64,000 nucleotides of DNA from Streptomyces antibioticus (GCF_002019855.1 NZ_CM007717.1:4550657-4614656), one strand, 5' to 3'; shown: positions 51,101 through 57,866, numbered from the stretch's first letter. The notes: generated from the sequence alone by a model not told the origin. Numbers and translations: made by a program.

Positions 51101-51438
51101 TCCGCCGTATCGAGCCCAACCCCGTCGACGACGAACCGATACCACCCCTTGCCGCTGCGAATCGCCGACTGCGCGGGCGGGGTGTGAGCCGAATCGACCA
51201 CCCTGCGCAGCGAGTTGACGTGCGTGGCCAGCACCTTGTGACCCCCGGCGGGAGGCTCCTCACCCCACACCGAGTCGAGCAGCCGGCCATGACTGACCAC
51301 GGCGCCCCGCCGCAGCAACAGAGCGGCGAGCACGGCCTGCCGCTTGACCGGCCCCAGCTCCAGCGGATCCCCGCCACGCCACGCCCGTAACGGCCCGAGC
51401 ACCTCGAACCGCAACACCCGGAACCCCCGCTCTCTCAC
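48139..51438 (-). CDS. AfsR-like SARP regulator (BTAD, NB-ARC, TPR)
   Basis: A 1,099-residue regulator. Residues about 10-100 are the OmpR-type winged HTH (LRFEVLGPLRAWRGGDPLELG, VSHGRLLDSVWGEEPP), about 105-250 the BTAD domain (RGRPSEALRTYEELRVRLRDELGTDPGEELRRVYEAVL). The NB-ARC ATPase has P-loop GGAAGVGKT with Lys326, then LLAGRRMLVLLDNAASAEQVRPLLPSSPTCCVVVTSR and GGLPLALRVAAARLAGDP. TPR repeats fill residues about 700-1080. AfsR-type proteins activate secondary metabolism or development; no biosynthetic cluster is visible here. GTG 51438 or GTG 51417 are alternative starts. Confidence 0.93.
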   Translation of the reverse strand: MRERGFRVLRFEVLGPLRAWRGGDPLELGPVKRQAVLAALLLRRGAVVSHGRLLDSVWGEEPPAGGHKVLATHVNSLRRVVDSAHTPPAQSAIRSGKGWYRFVVDGVGLDTADLEERGDRALRAARGGDLPAAVGQLSDALALFRGEPLAGVPGPFAQEERERWEERRRTFRVEWLKCLVTLERFGEALDDLSGLSGSDRYDEALTGLRMRALYGRGRPSEALRTYEELRVRLRDELGTDPGEELRRVYEAVLHQDDSMLLRSPPAVGSLPRVDVVPAELPHDIPGFSGRSDELGVLHSLLGPESAHAAGSAVVVSAIGGAAGVGKTALAVHWAHQVRDRFPDGQLYVNLHGFDHDRRPLEPGEALELLLRSLGLAASEIPAHHEAQGRVFRTLLAGRRMLVLLDNAASAEQVRPLLPSSPTCCVVVTSRNRLGDLVARDGAQVLALGLLQADEARVLLRRILGAERVDGGGDGDAVGELIRLCGGLPLALRVAAARLAGDPALRTADLVAEMREGGKLEALEWDADANSPLRTAFSVSYRVLAPGARRLFRLLGLFPGAEFTGETAAALLDAPLPQARRLLGALVSAHLVEPVTVGRYRFHDLLRDYARECALAEETAADRDAALERLLVWYLCAARAVAGPGLFPELPDGIRDTGAYPGVPSDRGPWLDAERGNLIAVIRHAAQHGPRPVAWYLTSTLFSHFWVHLPRKTWQTVAQTALDAAVAEGDPRGRAATHSSLAAAQWDRGHVRQAMEHATQALDLSRENGWVMGEASALGLRGFARWSMAQLSGAHDDFSFGLRIFREVGHRYFEGFGLIGLGLACRDLGRLREAAECLEGAVRLEAEDFWWDAGSALQILGGVYWELGRLTDGLALLGAELDSGKRAGYRDGRAMMLDALAKINVELGCHGEGLEQAERAFALVEDTKRYWVQSGILTTVAMARRRLGHLDGALAAGEQALALAREARFRRAEADSLLSLAVTHKEAGRYDDARAHADQALKLARAHSFRVVEGQALTALCETALTEAAHGLAVELGRDALAVHRETGHRLGEAHTLLALAHAHAHSKADESNAQLLEQQARLIFSDIGVPETEYERPDR

Positions 51439-51531
51439 GCCGACGTCATCGGAATTTCATCAGAATTGCAGCACCCCCGACCATCGTGACGGCCACGACA
51501 TCGCACAACCCGCACAACCGAAGGGGCCCGC

Positions 51532-51843
51532 GTGACCGAAGCGGAGCTGGTGGCCACGGCACTGGCCACAGGAGCGGCACCCGGCCTGACCGGCACCGCC
51601 CCAGGAACCGTCCAAGACCTCCACGCCACACTGAAGGAAAAACTCCACCACCGCCTACGCGACTCCTACGGCACCCGAGTCCTCCACGCCTACGACACGG
51701 ACCCCGACGTCTGGCACACCCGCCTCCTCCAGGTCCTCACCACCCAACTGAACCTGGACGAAGACATCCTCACAGCGGCCAGAGCAGTACTCCGCGCGGA
51801 CCGCCACCGGGGACACATCACGGCACGCACGGCCGACAGCTGA
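51532..51843 (+). CDS. Small helical protein divergent from the AfsR-like gene
   Basis: A 103-residue protein: EAELVATALATGAAPGLTGTAPGTVQDLHATLKEKLHHRLRDSYG, then a HAYDTDPDVWHTRLLQVLTTQLNLDEDILTAARAVL helix. The LVxTALAxGAAxGLTxTA start resembles small effector/adaptor proteins of actinobacterial NB-ARC/TPR loci, but no known signature remains. Divergent from the AfsR-like gene by 93 bp, so the two may share regulation. GTG start. Confidence 0.65.
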   Translation: MTEAELVATALATGAAPGLTGTAPGTVQDLHATLKEKLHHRLRDSYGTRVLHAYDTDPDVWHTRLLQVLTTQLNLDEDILTAARAVLRADRHRGHITARTADS

Positions 51844-51874
51844 CGCGAAGAGCAAAGCGATAGCCGTCCACGCT

Positions 51875-51893
51875 ATGCCATGCAAAATGGCAT
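51875..51893. promoter_or_regulatory. Inverted repeat upstream of the toxin-antitoxin pair
   Basis: ATGCCAT-GCAAA-ATGGCAT, perfect 7-bp arms with a 5-bp spacer, begins 28 bp before the antitoxin ATG at 51903. Position and symmetry fit autoregulation by a VapB-type antitoxin dimer. Confidence 0.6.
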
Positions 51894-51902
51894 ACTCGAA
51901 CC

Positions 51903-52184
51903 ATGACTGGTGACGACATGGACTTCCAGCCGGGCGACGGCCCTACCAGCGGTATCTCCGTCACCCTGACCGCCGGAACTCTGCAGGCGATCCGTGAGCG
52001 GGTCGGCAAGCGAGGCGTCTCCGCCTATCTGGAGAAGGCGGCCCAGCGGCAGATCGAGCGGGACAACCTGGACGAGCTGATCGCGGACTTCGACAAGACA
52101 CACGGCCCGGCCGACCCCGACGCCGTGGCGGCCAAGCGCGCCCGCCTGACCGGCGGCGCCTCGAACGCCGGCGCGGCCGCATGA
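51903..52184 (+). CDS. Antitoxin of a VapBC-type pair
   Basis: A 93-residue protein. SGISVTLTAGTLQAIRERVGKRGVSAYLEKAAQRQIERDNLDELIADFDKTHGP has the strand-helix-helix of ribbon-helix-helix antitoxins, and the acidic C-terminal tail would bind the toxin. Its stop overlaps the toxin ATG (ATGA). A perfect inverted repeat lies upstream. Confidence 0.85.
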   Translation: MTGDDMDFQPGDGPTSGISVTLTAGTLQAIRERVGKRGVSAYLEKAAQRQIERDNLDELIADFDKTHGPADPDAVAAKRARLTGGASNAGAAA

Positions 52185-52579
52185 GCGGTGCCCTGGTCCT
52201 GGACAGCGAGAGCCTTGCGAAGGCCGTACAGCGCGATCGGGAGATCCACGAGTGGCTGACTGCGGCTCGCGACGCGGACCTGCCGGTGATCACGTCGGCC
52301 GCCGTACTGGTCGAGGTGATCCACCCGAAGATCAACGACGCCGCGCTGAAGTGGACCCTGTCCCGCCTGAATGTCGAGCCGGTGACCCAATCCGTCGCAC
52401 AATCCGCTGCCGCCCTGCTGCGCGCGGCAGGACTGCACGGCCACAAGTACGCCATCGACGCCATACTGTGCGCGACCGCCCTCCAGCATCCCGGCAGGGT
52501 GACGATCCTGACCTCGGACGTGGAAGACATCGAACTGCTCACCGCCGACCACTCACGCGTGAGCGCGGAGAAGGTCTGA
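52181..52579 (+). CDS. PIN-domain toxin (VapC-type)
   Basis: A 132-residue PIN ribonuclease. Acidic residues of the active site are in ALVLDSESLAKA (Asp8), VLVEVIHPKI (Glu), HKYAIDAILCATAL (Asp) and ILTSDVEDIELL (Asp). It should cleave RNA and be neutralised by the antitoxin encoded 4 bp upstream. It lies outside the tRNA-bounded island by about 440 bp. Confidence 0.88.
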   Translation: MSGALVLDSESLAKAVQRDREIHEWLTAARDADLPVITSAAVLVEVIHPKINDAALKWTLSRLNVEPVTQSVAQSAAALLRAAGLHGHKYAIDAILCATALQHPGRVTILTSDVEDIELLTADHSRVSAEKV

Positions 52580-52622
52580 TCCGGAATACCGGTATCCGGA
52601 TCCTGGCAGGGCCAGGCCCGAC

Positions 52623-52912
52623 TCATTCGCCGTCGCACCTTTCCAGGACCAGGCTCGCGGAGCCCCTTTCGAGCCCATTGCTGTCTTCCACGTGGAGGTG
52701 GGCGCCATCTGGTGTGCCGTCCTGGGCGAGCGGGAGGAGGTGGCCGCCAGGGTCCTCAGCCCGGCAGCGTTGGCCTCGATCATGATCTCCCCACCCAGGT
52801 TGCGGACCTCGATGCGTGCGTCGTCCTCCCAGGTGAAGACGCGGGTGACCCCATCGGTCACCACGTTCACGTGAGTGGTCGTCGACGGAGCAGCGTCAGG
52901 TTCAGAGACCAT
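52623..52912 (-). pseudogene. Frameshifted small protein gene
   Basis: From ATG 52912 codons read HVNVVTDGVTRVFTWEDDARIEVRNLGGEIMIEANAAGLRTLA. Then one base is missing near 52746: the next frame continues GHLLPLAQDGTPDGAHLHVEDSNGL, ERGSASLVLERCDGE and TGA at 52623-52625. This second part completes the expected domain of a streptomycete small protein (AGLRTLAGHLLxLAQ). As written the frame runs on to 52553 in unrelated sequence. It is a pseudogene or a sequencing error. Confidence 0.72.
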
Positions 52913-53044
52913 GTCCAAGCATGACGTGGTCATGGGCCATCAGGCACGTGTGTTCGAGGCGCAGCCCTTCCGTGCGCCGTGATGGCCGGTCTCGGTGACC
53001 TGGGTCGGGCAGCGAACTGGCCCGGGGTTTGTCACCTGGGCGTG

Positions 53045-53099
53045 GGGATGTTGGAGCGGGTGACGAGAATCGAACTCGCACTCTCAGCTTGGAAAGCTG
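53045..53099 (-). repeat. tRNA-Gly 3'-half copy (att-like direct repeat)
   Basis: The segment covers 48 nt from the anticodon stem to CCA of tRNA-Gly plus 7 bp of downstream flank. It differs from the intact copy at two positions, and one changes the anticodon from CCC to TCC. The 5' half of the tRNA is absent, so it cannot be a working tRNA. Confidence 0.85.
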
Positions 53100-53241
53100 C
53101 ACGGCCGGGTGGGAGCGGGACCTTGGGTCGGGAGCGGAGTGAGCCGTCTTGAACCTGTGAAGGAGGTTGGTGACAACGTCGATTTCTGCGCCGTGCCAGT
53201 CATGTTCTGTATTCGAAGGTCCGGACTGCCGCCCTAGGCAC

Positions 53242-54330
53242 TCATTGGTTCACGCTCCACAATGGAGCCGCGTGCTGCTCTGGTCGGCTACTGATGAGAA
53301 GCCGACGTAGGTCGTCACGCTGTGAGCCGTCGAGGTTCAGGATCTCGGTGAGGTGGCGGAACGTTGTGTGAGTGACTCCGCGGCTTCGGGCCTCTGCCTC
53401 GAACTCGGCGAGTTGGCGGAGTGCCGATTCGGGGTCGAGCATCGTCGGCTTTTGCCCCTGGAGCCGGAAGGCCTTGCTGCGCTCGTAGTCGATTTCGGAG
53501 AAGCCGCAGATCTCGCGGCTGAGGGACTCTGCCTCGGCCAGGGTGGTGGTCGACATGAGTGCGTGGGCGAGTTCGTTGCGGCTCAGGGCCTCGTCCAGGT
53601 CGACTTCGTGGACGGTCGGGCTCTCGTCGGTCAGAGGGATGGGGAGGCCGGCGTCCCGGACCTCGCATGTGCCGCGTACGCCTCGGGCGGCTGCCGCGAG
53701 CATGCCTGTCGCCTCGGAGGGGTGCCAGTCCAGGACCGGGGCGATCGGGTCCGTGTCTTTCGTCGTGAAGGTGTGGACGGTGGGGCCGAGCAGGTTTCGC
53801 AGGTCCTCGTGGGACAGTTCGCCGTCCAAGCCGGGGCCGGCGATCAACAGACGGACAGGTACGTTCACTTGGCCGCACGCTGCCAGTGTCAGTGAGTCGG
53901 CCAGTGGGCTTTTCAGGGTCGGTTCGTCGCCCCGGGCCAGCACGTCGCCGCCGACGTCCAGGAGATCGACCGAGGCCGGCCGTAGGTGAGTGACCAGTTC
54001 GGCGAGCTGGCGCGTGATGCCCTCGGCGCCGCGGATCGGGTCCAGCAGCACCATTGTGTGCGGGAGTTCTGCCGCCAGGCGTGGGAGCGTCGAGCCTGCC
54101 GGTGCGATCGGGCGGGCCTCCTCCGGCACCTTCCAGACGGCCGGGGTGAGGGGTTCGAGGCCGGTGAAGTCGTCGGCGTATCGAGGGCCCGGTACCGGGT
54201 CGATCAGTAGGCGGTCCCACGCGTACGTGAGGATTACCGCCGGGCCTTCGTCGCCGTACAGGGCGGCGTGAAGCATTGCGGCGGCGACCGCGTCGCCCCC
54301 TCCTCCTGCTGCGACGATCAACCGCGTCAT
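53242..54330 (-). CDS. DUF1152 protein
   Basis: A 362-residue cytosolic protein. The N-terminus TRLIVAAGGGGDAVAAAMLHAAL with its Gly-rich turn, the DRLLIDPVPGPRYADDFTGLEPL segment, and STLPRLAAELPHTMVLLDPIRGAEGITRQLAEL are typical of DUF1152. SVDLLDVGGDVLARGDEPTLKSPLADS carries the family Asp motif. Function unknown. It is divergent from the GntR-family gene with 81 bp between them that hold a GntR operator. Confidence 0.85.
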   Translation of the reverse strand: MTRLIVAAGGGGDAVAAAMLHAALYGDEGPAVILTYAWDRLLIDPVPGPRYADDFTGLEPLTPAVWKVPEEARPIAPAGSTLPRLAAELPHTMVLLDPIRGAEGITRQLAELVTHLRPASVDLLDVGGDVLARGDEPTLKSPLADSLTLAACGQVNVPVRLLIAGPGLDGELSHEDLRNLLGPTVHTFTTKDTDPIAPVLDWHPSEATGMLAAAARGVRGTCEVRDAGLPIPLTDESPTVHEVDLDEALSRNELAHALMSTTTLAEAESLSREICGFSEIDYERSKAFRLQGQKPTMLDPESALRQLAEFEAEARSRGVTHTTFRHLTEILNLDGSQRDDLRRLLISSRPEQHAAPLWSVNQ

Positions 54331-54372
54331 GGGGCCAAGACTACGGGGCTGCCCGTCGGCCACTCACCCTAT

Positions 54373-54395
54373 AGTGGCTAGAGGCTATAGCCACT
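54373..54395. promoter_or_regulatory. GntR operator between divergent genes
   Basis: AGTGGCTA (54373-54380) and TAGCCACT (54388-54395) form 8-bp arms. Within it AGAGGC-TATA-GCCACT (54380-54395) fits the AGTGGC-N4-GCCACT boxes seen downstream. Location before the GntR gene suggests autoregulation. Confidence 0.65.
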
Positions 54396-54411
54396 TGTAC
54401 CAGGAGGGCAC

Positions 54412-55152
54412 ATGCCTCAGATCGAGGAGACGCAGCCGAAGTATCTCCAGATCGCTCACTTCATCCGCGATCAGATCCTGCGGGGCGATCTGCGGCCCGG
54501 AGACGAGGTCCCCTCGGAGCGGCAGTTGGCGTCGGACTGGAAGGTGTCCCGGCCTACGGCCGCACGGTCACTGGAGGCGCTGAGTCACCAGGGGCTTGTC
54601 GAGAAGCGGCAGGGATCCGGCACATACGTGCGGAACCTCGAAGTGAATCGGCGGGCGCGGGAGTTGTACGGGCGGGCTCGGCAGACCGGGAAGATCTACA
54701 CGTCTGGTGAGTACGCCGTGATCACGTCGGCGGGGTGGCGGGATGCGCCGGATCATGTTGCCGAGGCGTTGGGCCTGGTGAAGGACCGGCGGGCGGTGCG
54801 CCGCCGACGGGTGACCAGCGACCAGGACGGGCCCATCACGCTGTCCACCTCGTGGTTCGCGCCGGAGACCGGTCGGCGTGCGCCCAAGCTCCTGGAGCCG
54901 GAACGGATCCAGGAGGGCACTCTGCTGTACGTCGAGAACATGACCGGACGGCAGGGGAGTTACGCCGAGGACCGCATGTGTGCTCGGCAGGCGACCGAGG
55001 AGGAGGCGGCTGACCTCCAGCTTGACGCGGGAACAGCGGTGTTGATCGTGCACCACGTCGTCTTCGACCTCCAGGACCGGCCGTTGGAGTTCGCCGAAGC
55101 CACCTATCCGCCGCATCGCTGGGCGTTCGAACAGGGCTATCCGCTCACCTGA
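54412..55152 (+). CDS. GntR/HutC-family regulator with UTRA domain
   Basis: A 246-residue regulator. The wHTH is KYLQIAHFIRDQILRGDLRPGDEVPSERQLASDWKVSRPTAARSLEALSHQGLVEKRQGSGTYV. The UTRA effector domain begins near residue 90 (ISTSGEYAVITSAGW-like segment), with LDAGTAVLIVHHVVFDLQDRPLEFAEATYPPHRW at the end. GntR regulators of this sort (KorSA-like) occur on actinomycete integrative elements. Three matching operator palindromes lie before and after it. AGGAGGGCAC precedes the ATG. Confidence 0.92.
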   Translation: MPQIEETQPKYLQIAHFIRDQILRGDLRPGDEVPSERQLASDWKVSRPTAARSLEALSHQGLVEKRQGSGTYVRNLEVNRRARELYGRARQTGKIYTSGEYAVITSAGWRDAPDHVAEALGLVKDRRAVRRRRVTSDQDGPITLSTSWFAPETGRRAPKLLEPERIQEGTLLYVENMTGRQGSYAEDRMCARQATEEEAADLQLDAGTAVLIVHHVVFDLQDRPLEFAEATYPPHRWAFEQGYPLT

Positions 55153-55188
55153 TGGGCTGTCGTCCGGGAGAACTGCTTGCGCGCCGCA

Positions 55189-55204
55189 AGTGGCCAATGC
55201 CACT
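55189..55204. promoter_or_regulatory. GntR operator copy 2
   Basis: Perfect AGTGGC-CAAT-GCCACT, downstream of the GntR gene and upstream of the following small genes. Confidence 0.7.
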
Positions 55205-55212
55205 ATCCAGTA

Positions 55213-55228
55213 AGTGGCTAAGGCCACT
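55213..55228. promoter_or_regulatory. GntR operator copy 3
   Basis: Perfect AGTGGC-TAAG-GCCACT, 24 bp centre to centre from the previous copy. Both lie just before the degraded small genes, suggesting that GntR represses them. Confidence 0.7.
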
Positions 55229-55241
55229 TGATCGGAAGTGC

Positions 55242-55322
55242 ATGGAGTGACGAGTCGCCGACCGCGTCCGTGCCACATCGAAGCGGCGCTGTCCCGACTG
55301 CGGCGGCAGCGGCAAGGAGTGA
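55242..55322 (+). pseudogene. Possible zinc-ribbon fragment with in-frame TGA
   Basis: A 27-codon frame from ATG 55242 that meets TGA at codon 3 and then ends RRCPDCGGSGKE before TGA 55320-55322. The CPDCGG ending looks like a small zinc-ribbon protein. No other start fits. Very short, so tentative. Confidence 0.3.
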
Positions 55323-55328
55323 GCGCGA

Positions 55329-55766
55329 ATGGCTTACACGATCGACCGCTACCCCTGCGAGGACTCGCCTCGGCTCGGCGCGATGACCTTGCATCCGGCT
55401 CCGGAGTCGGTTCCTCGGGCGCGGCGCTGATTCCGGAAGTTCATCGCCCCGTACAACCCGGCCTGCTCCATCGACGACTGCTCCTTGATGATCTCGGAGC
55501 TGGTGACCAATGCCATCCGCTATGGGCACGCCGACGAGCCGTGGCTGGTGCGGGTGGAGTGGTTCAGAGTCGGCACCGCACTCCGGATCGAGGTCCACAA
55601 CCCCGGCTTTCCGGCGAACGTGCGACTGCGGCACCCGGACGCCAACGACGCACACGGGCGCGGGCTGCTCCTGGTGGACTCGATCGCCGAGTCGTGGCAT
55701 TCCGGACCCAGCCGCTTCGGCGGAACGGTGGTCTCGTTCGTGGTCGCCGATGCCTGGCCGTCGTGA
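55329..55766 (+). pseudogene. AbaA/RsbW-like regulatory ATPase with in-frame TGA
   Basis: From ATG 55329 the frame reads MAYTIDRYPCEDSPRLGAMT and PAPESVPRARR, meets TGA at 55428-55430, then continues in the same frame FRKFIAPYNPACSIDDC, MISELVTNAIRYGHADEPWLV, HGRGLLLVDSIAESW and FGGTVVSFVV to 55766. The stop is exactly where related ATPases have Trp (RARRWFRK), so TGG has become TGA. The N-box (ELVTNAIRYG) and G2 box (HGRGLLLV) are intact. A shorter protein from an internal ATG near 55485 would lack the first strand. Confidence 0.75.
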
Positions 55767-55837
55767 GGCGGACGATTCGTACGGCCGATCTCGGGCAGCA
55801 AACAACCCCCGGGTCAGTGACCTAGGGGCTGGGATGT

Positions 55838-55911
55838 TGGAGCGGGTGACGAGAATCGAACTCGCGCTCTCAGCTTGGGAAGCTGATGTTCTACCATTAA
55901 ACTACACCCGC
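55838..55911 (-). tRNA. tRNA-Gly (anticodon CCC)
   Basis: Read on the minus strand from 55911: acceptor GCGGGTG, D arm with GGTAGA, anticodon arm TCAGC-TTCCCAA-GCTGA with CCC anticodon, T loop TTCGATT, acceptor return CACCCGC, discriminator T and encoded CCA at 55838-55840. A normal canonical tRNA. Its 3' half is duplicated at 53045-53099, marking an island boundary. Confidence 0.95.
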
Positions 55912-56184
55912 GTAAGACGCCGGATTCGTCCGGTGTCCGATCGCCCCGTCACTCTACCTCATGCGCGGCCCCCGGCGTCGAAGCCCGGGGGCTGAGTGCG
56001 TTTCAGGGGGTGGGATCCGGGTGCGGGCGGGCGGAGTTGGGGCGTACCGTGGGGGCCCGCGAGCGGGGTCCGACGGGGTCGGAGTGCCGCCTGGAGGGTC
56101 GTCCCGTTCGTCCCGTAATGTGGCTTTCGGTGTCCGGCGAGCAGCAGTCGGACGCGGCTCTTGGGGAAGGGACTCTAGGACTTG

Positions 56185-56355
56185 ATGGAGCGCACCGTCG
56201 TCCGTTGTGCCGATGGGCACGTGTTCAGCACCACTTCGTTCCCGATGCAGCAGGCCGAGCGGCTCGGTCCCGGACGGCTCGTCCGGTGTCCCCGCTGTGC
56301 GCGGCTCCGCAGCGCGGTGCCCGTGCCGGTGGCCGTGGGCATCGGGAAGGCGTAG
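56185..56355 (+). CDS. Small zinc-ribbon-like protein
   Basis: A 56-residue protein: ERTVVRCADGHVFSTTSFPMQQAERLGPGRLVRCPRCARLRSAVPV. The pair VRCADGH and RCPRCARL gives a Cys2-His/Cys2 zinc-ribbon pattern common in a small streptomycete family. Codon use fits. Function unknown. Confidence 0.75.
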   Translation: MERTVVRCADGHVFSTTSFPMQQAERLGPGRLVRCPRCARLRSAVPVPVAVGIGKA

Positions 56356-56429
56356 GAGACAGGTCGTAGGCCAGAGGCGCGCGGACGTCCGGTGGCGGGC
56401 GGTCCGCGCGCCTTGCGTATCCTCGGGAC

Positions 56430-57005
56430 GTGCTTCTCTCAGACAAGGACATCCGGGCCGAGATCGACGCCGGGCGCGTGCGGATCGATCCCTACGACGA
56501 ATCCATGGTGCAGCCGTCGAGCATCGACGTACGTCTCGACCGCTTCTTCCGGGTGTTCGAGAACCACCGGTACCCCCACATCGACCCCGCCGTCGAGCAG
56601 GCCGATCTGACGCGGCTCGTGGAGCCGGAGGGGGACGAGCCGTTCATCCTGCACCCGGGTGAGTTCGTGCTCGCGTCCACGTACGAGGTGATCACCCTCC
56701 CGGACGACCTGGCGTCGCGTCTCGAAGGCAAGAGTTCCCTCGGCCGGCTCGGACTGGTCACGCACTCGACCGCCGGGTTCATCGACCCCGGCTTCTCCGG
56801 GCACGTGACCCTCGAACTGTCGAACCTCGCCACCCTGCCCATCAAGCTCTGGCCCGGCATGAAGATCGGGCAGCTCTGCATGTTCCGGCTCTCCTCGTCG
56901 GCCGAGCACCCTTACGGCAGTGAGCGGTACGGCTCCCGCTACCAGGGGCAGCGTGGGCCGACCGCCTCCCGGTCCTTCCTCAACTTCCACCGCACGCAGG
57001 TGTGA
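56430..57005 (+). CDS. dcd: dCTP deaminase
   Basis: A 191-residue enzyme converting dCTP to dUTP (or dUMP in bifunctional forms). LLSDKDIRAEIDAGRVRIDPYDESMVQPSSIDVRL is the family start, then EGKSSLGRLGLVTHSTAGFIDPGFSG with catalytic Glu and substrate Ser/Arg residues, and the C-terminal P-loop-like YQGQRGPTASRS. Starts at GTG. A phosphoribosyltransferase gene follows at 7 bp, so the two form a nucleotide-salvage unit. Confidence 0.95.
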   Translation: MLLSDKDIRAEIDAGRVRIDPYDESMVQPSSIDVRLDRFFRVFENHRYPHIDPAVEQADLTRLVEPEGDEPFILHPGEFVLASTYEVITLPDDLASRLEGKSSLGRLGLVTHSTAGFIDPGFSGHVTLELSNLATLPIKLWPGMKIGQLCMFRLSSSAEHPYGSERYGSRYQGQRGPTASRSFLNFHRTQV

Positions 57006-57012
57006 GGGCCGG

Positions 57013-57510
57013 ATGACCGACCTCCGCGAGAACCTGACCTACGAGCGTTTCGGCACCGCCGTCCGTGAGCTGGCGCAGACCATCGCCGACGACGGCTACG
57101 AGCCGGACATCGTCCTCTCCATCGCCCGCGGCGGCGTCTTCGTCGCCGGCGGGCTGGCCTACGCCCTCGACTGCAAGAACCTCCACCTGGTGAACGTGGA
57201 GTTCTACACGGGCGTCGGCACGACCCTTGAGATGCCGGTCATGCTCGCGCCCGTGCCGAACGTGATCGACTTCTCCGACAAGAAGGTCCTGATCACCGAC
57301 GACGTCGCCGACACCGGCAAGACCCTGAAACTGGTCCGCGACTTCTGCCTCGACACCGTCGCCGAGGTCCGCAGCGCGGTCATCTACGAGAAGTCCCACT
57401 CCCTCGTGAAATGCGAGTACGTGTGGAAGCGCACCGACGAGTGGATCAACTTCCCGTGGAGTGTCCTGCCTCCGGTGGTCAGGCGGAGCGGGCAGGTGTT
57501 GGACGCCTGA
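57013..57510 (+). CDS. Purine phosphoribosyltransferase (xanthine/hypoxanthine-type)
   Basis: A 165-residue type I phosphoribosyltransferase. The PRPP motif is KKVLITDDVADTGKTLKL, and the N-terminal half has PDIVLSIARGGVFVAGGLAY, where the Arg-Gly-Gly binds pyrophosphate. Xanthine/guanine salvage members are of this length. ATG 57013 is 7 bp past dcd with GAGGGCC before it. A terminator hairpin follows about 60 bp downstream. Confidence 0.9.
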   Translation: MTDLRENLTYERFGTAVRELAQTIADDGYEPDIVLSIARGGVFVAGGLAYALDCKNLHLVNVEFYTGVGTTLEMPVMLAPVPNVIDFSDKKVLITDDVADTGKTLKLVRDFCLDTVAEVRSAVIYEKSHSLVKCEYVWKRTDEWINFPWSVLPPVVRRSGQVLDA

Positions 57511-57567
57511 CGGGCGGGCGGGCGGCGTACGTCGACACCCCGACGGCCCGACATCCCGACGCTTCAA

Positions 57568-57595
57568 CGACCCCGGCGTATACACACCGGGGTCG
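57568..57595 (+). terminator. Terminator hairpin after the dcd operon
   Basis: CGACCCCGG and CCGGGGTCG form a perfect 9-bp stem around a 10-nt loop CGTATACACA, 58 bp past the phosphoribosyltransferase stop. Confidence 0.65.
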
Positions 57596-57866
57596 CCCTT
57601 CCGGGCGGTCGCACGTGAGAGTGCTCCGACCCACTTTCAGGCTACTCCTCCCCCTCGTGCGTAGTTCCCCCTCGTGCGTCGCTCTAGGCGCCTTCCTCGG
57701 TCGGCCTCTTTCGGACAACGGCCGACGCCACGGTCCGTTCGGCCGGTTCGGGGAGTAGGCTCGAAGGCACCGAGGATATTTTGTGCACCGGCTTCCGAGC
57801 TCGTGTCGTTTTCGGCGATCCAATATGCCGGGTCGGCTGTGGTCGACCCGGGGCAGGGTTCGCGTC

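Larger units (their letters stand above)
53021..55911. mobile_element. Small decayed genomic island at tRNA-Gly(CCC)
   Basis: The intact tRNA-Gly gene is at one end (55838-55911). A copy of its 3' half is at 53045-53099, same orientation, 2,786 bp away, with 53 of 55 positions equal; weaker similarity extends down to 53021. This is the pattern left by integration at a tRNA 3' end. Inside are a DUF1152 protein, a GntR/UTRA regulator with three operators, and two degraded small genes. No integrase, excisionase or replication gene is visible, so the element is decayed or a partial remnant. Confidence 0.65.

Noticed and set aside
55242..55430. Two in-frame TGA codons as evidence for stop-codon readthrough or selenocysteine
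   Set aside because: No SECIS-like hairpin was seen after either TGA, and the neighbouring genes show ordinary decay, so simple mutation is more likely.
57596..57866. Extra gene between the phosphoribosyltransferase and the DUF5994 gene
   Set aside because: Frames there have poor codon use and no recognisable motif; the stretch follows a terminator hairpin and likely holds the DUF5994 promoter.
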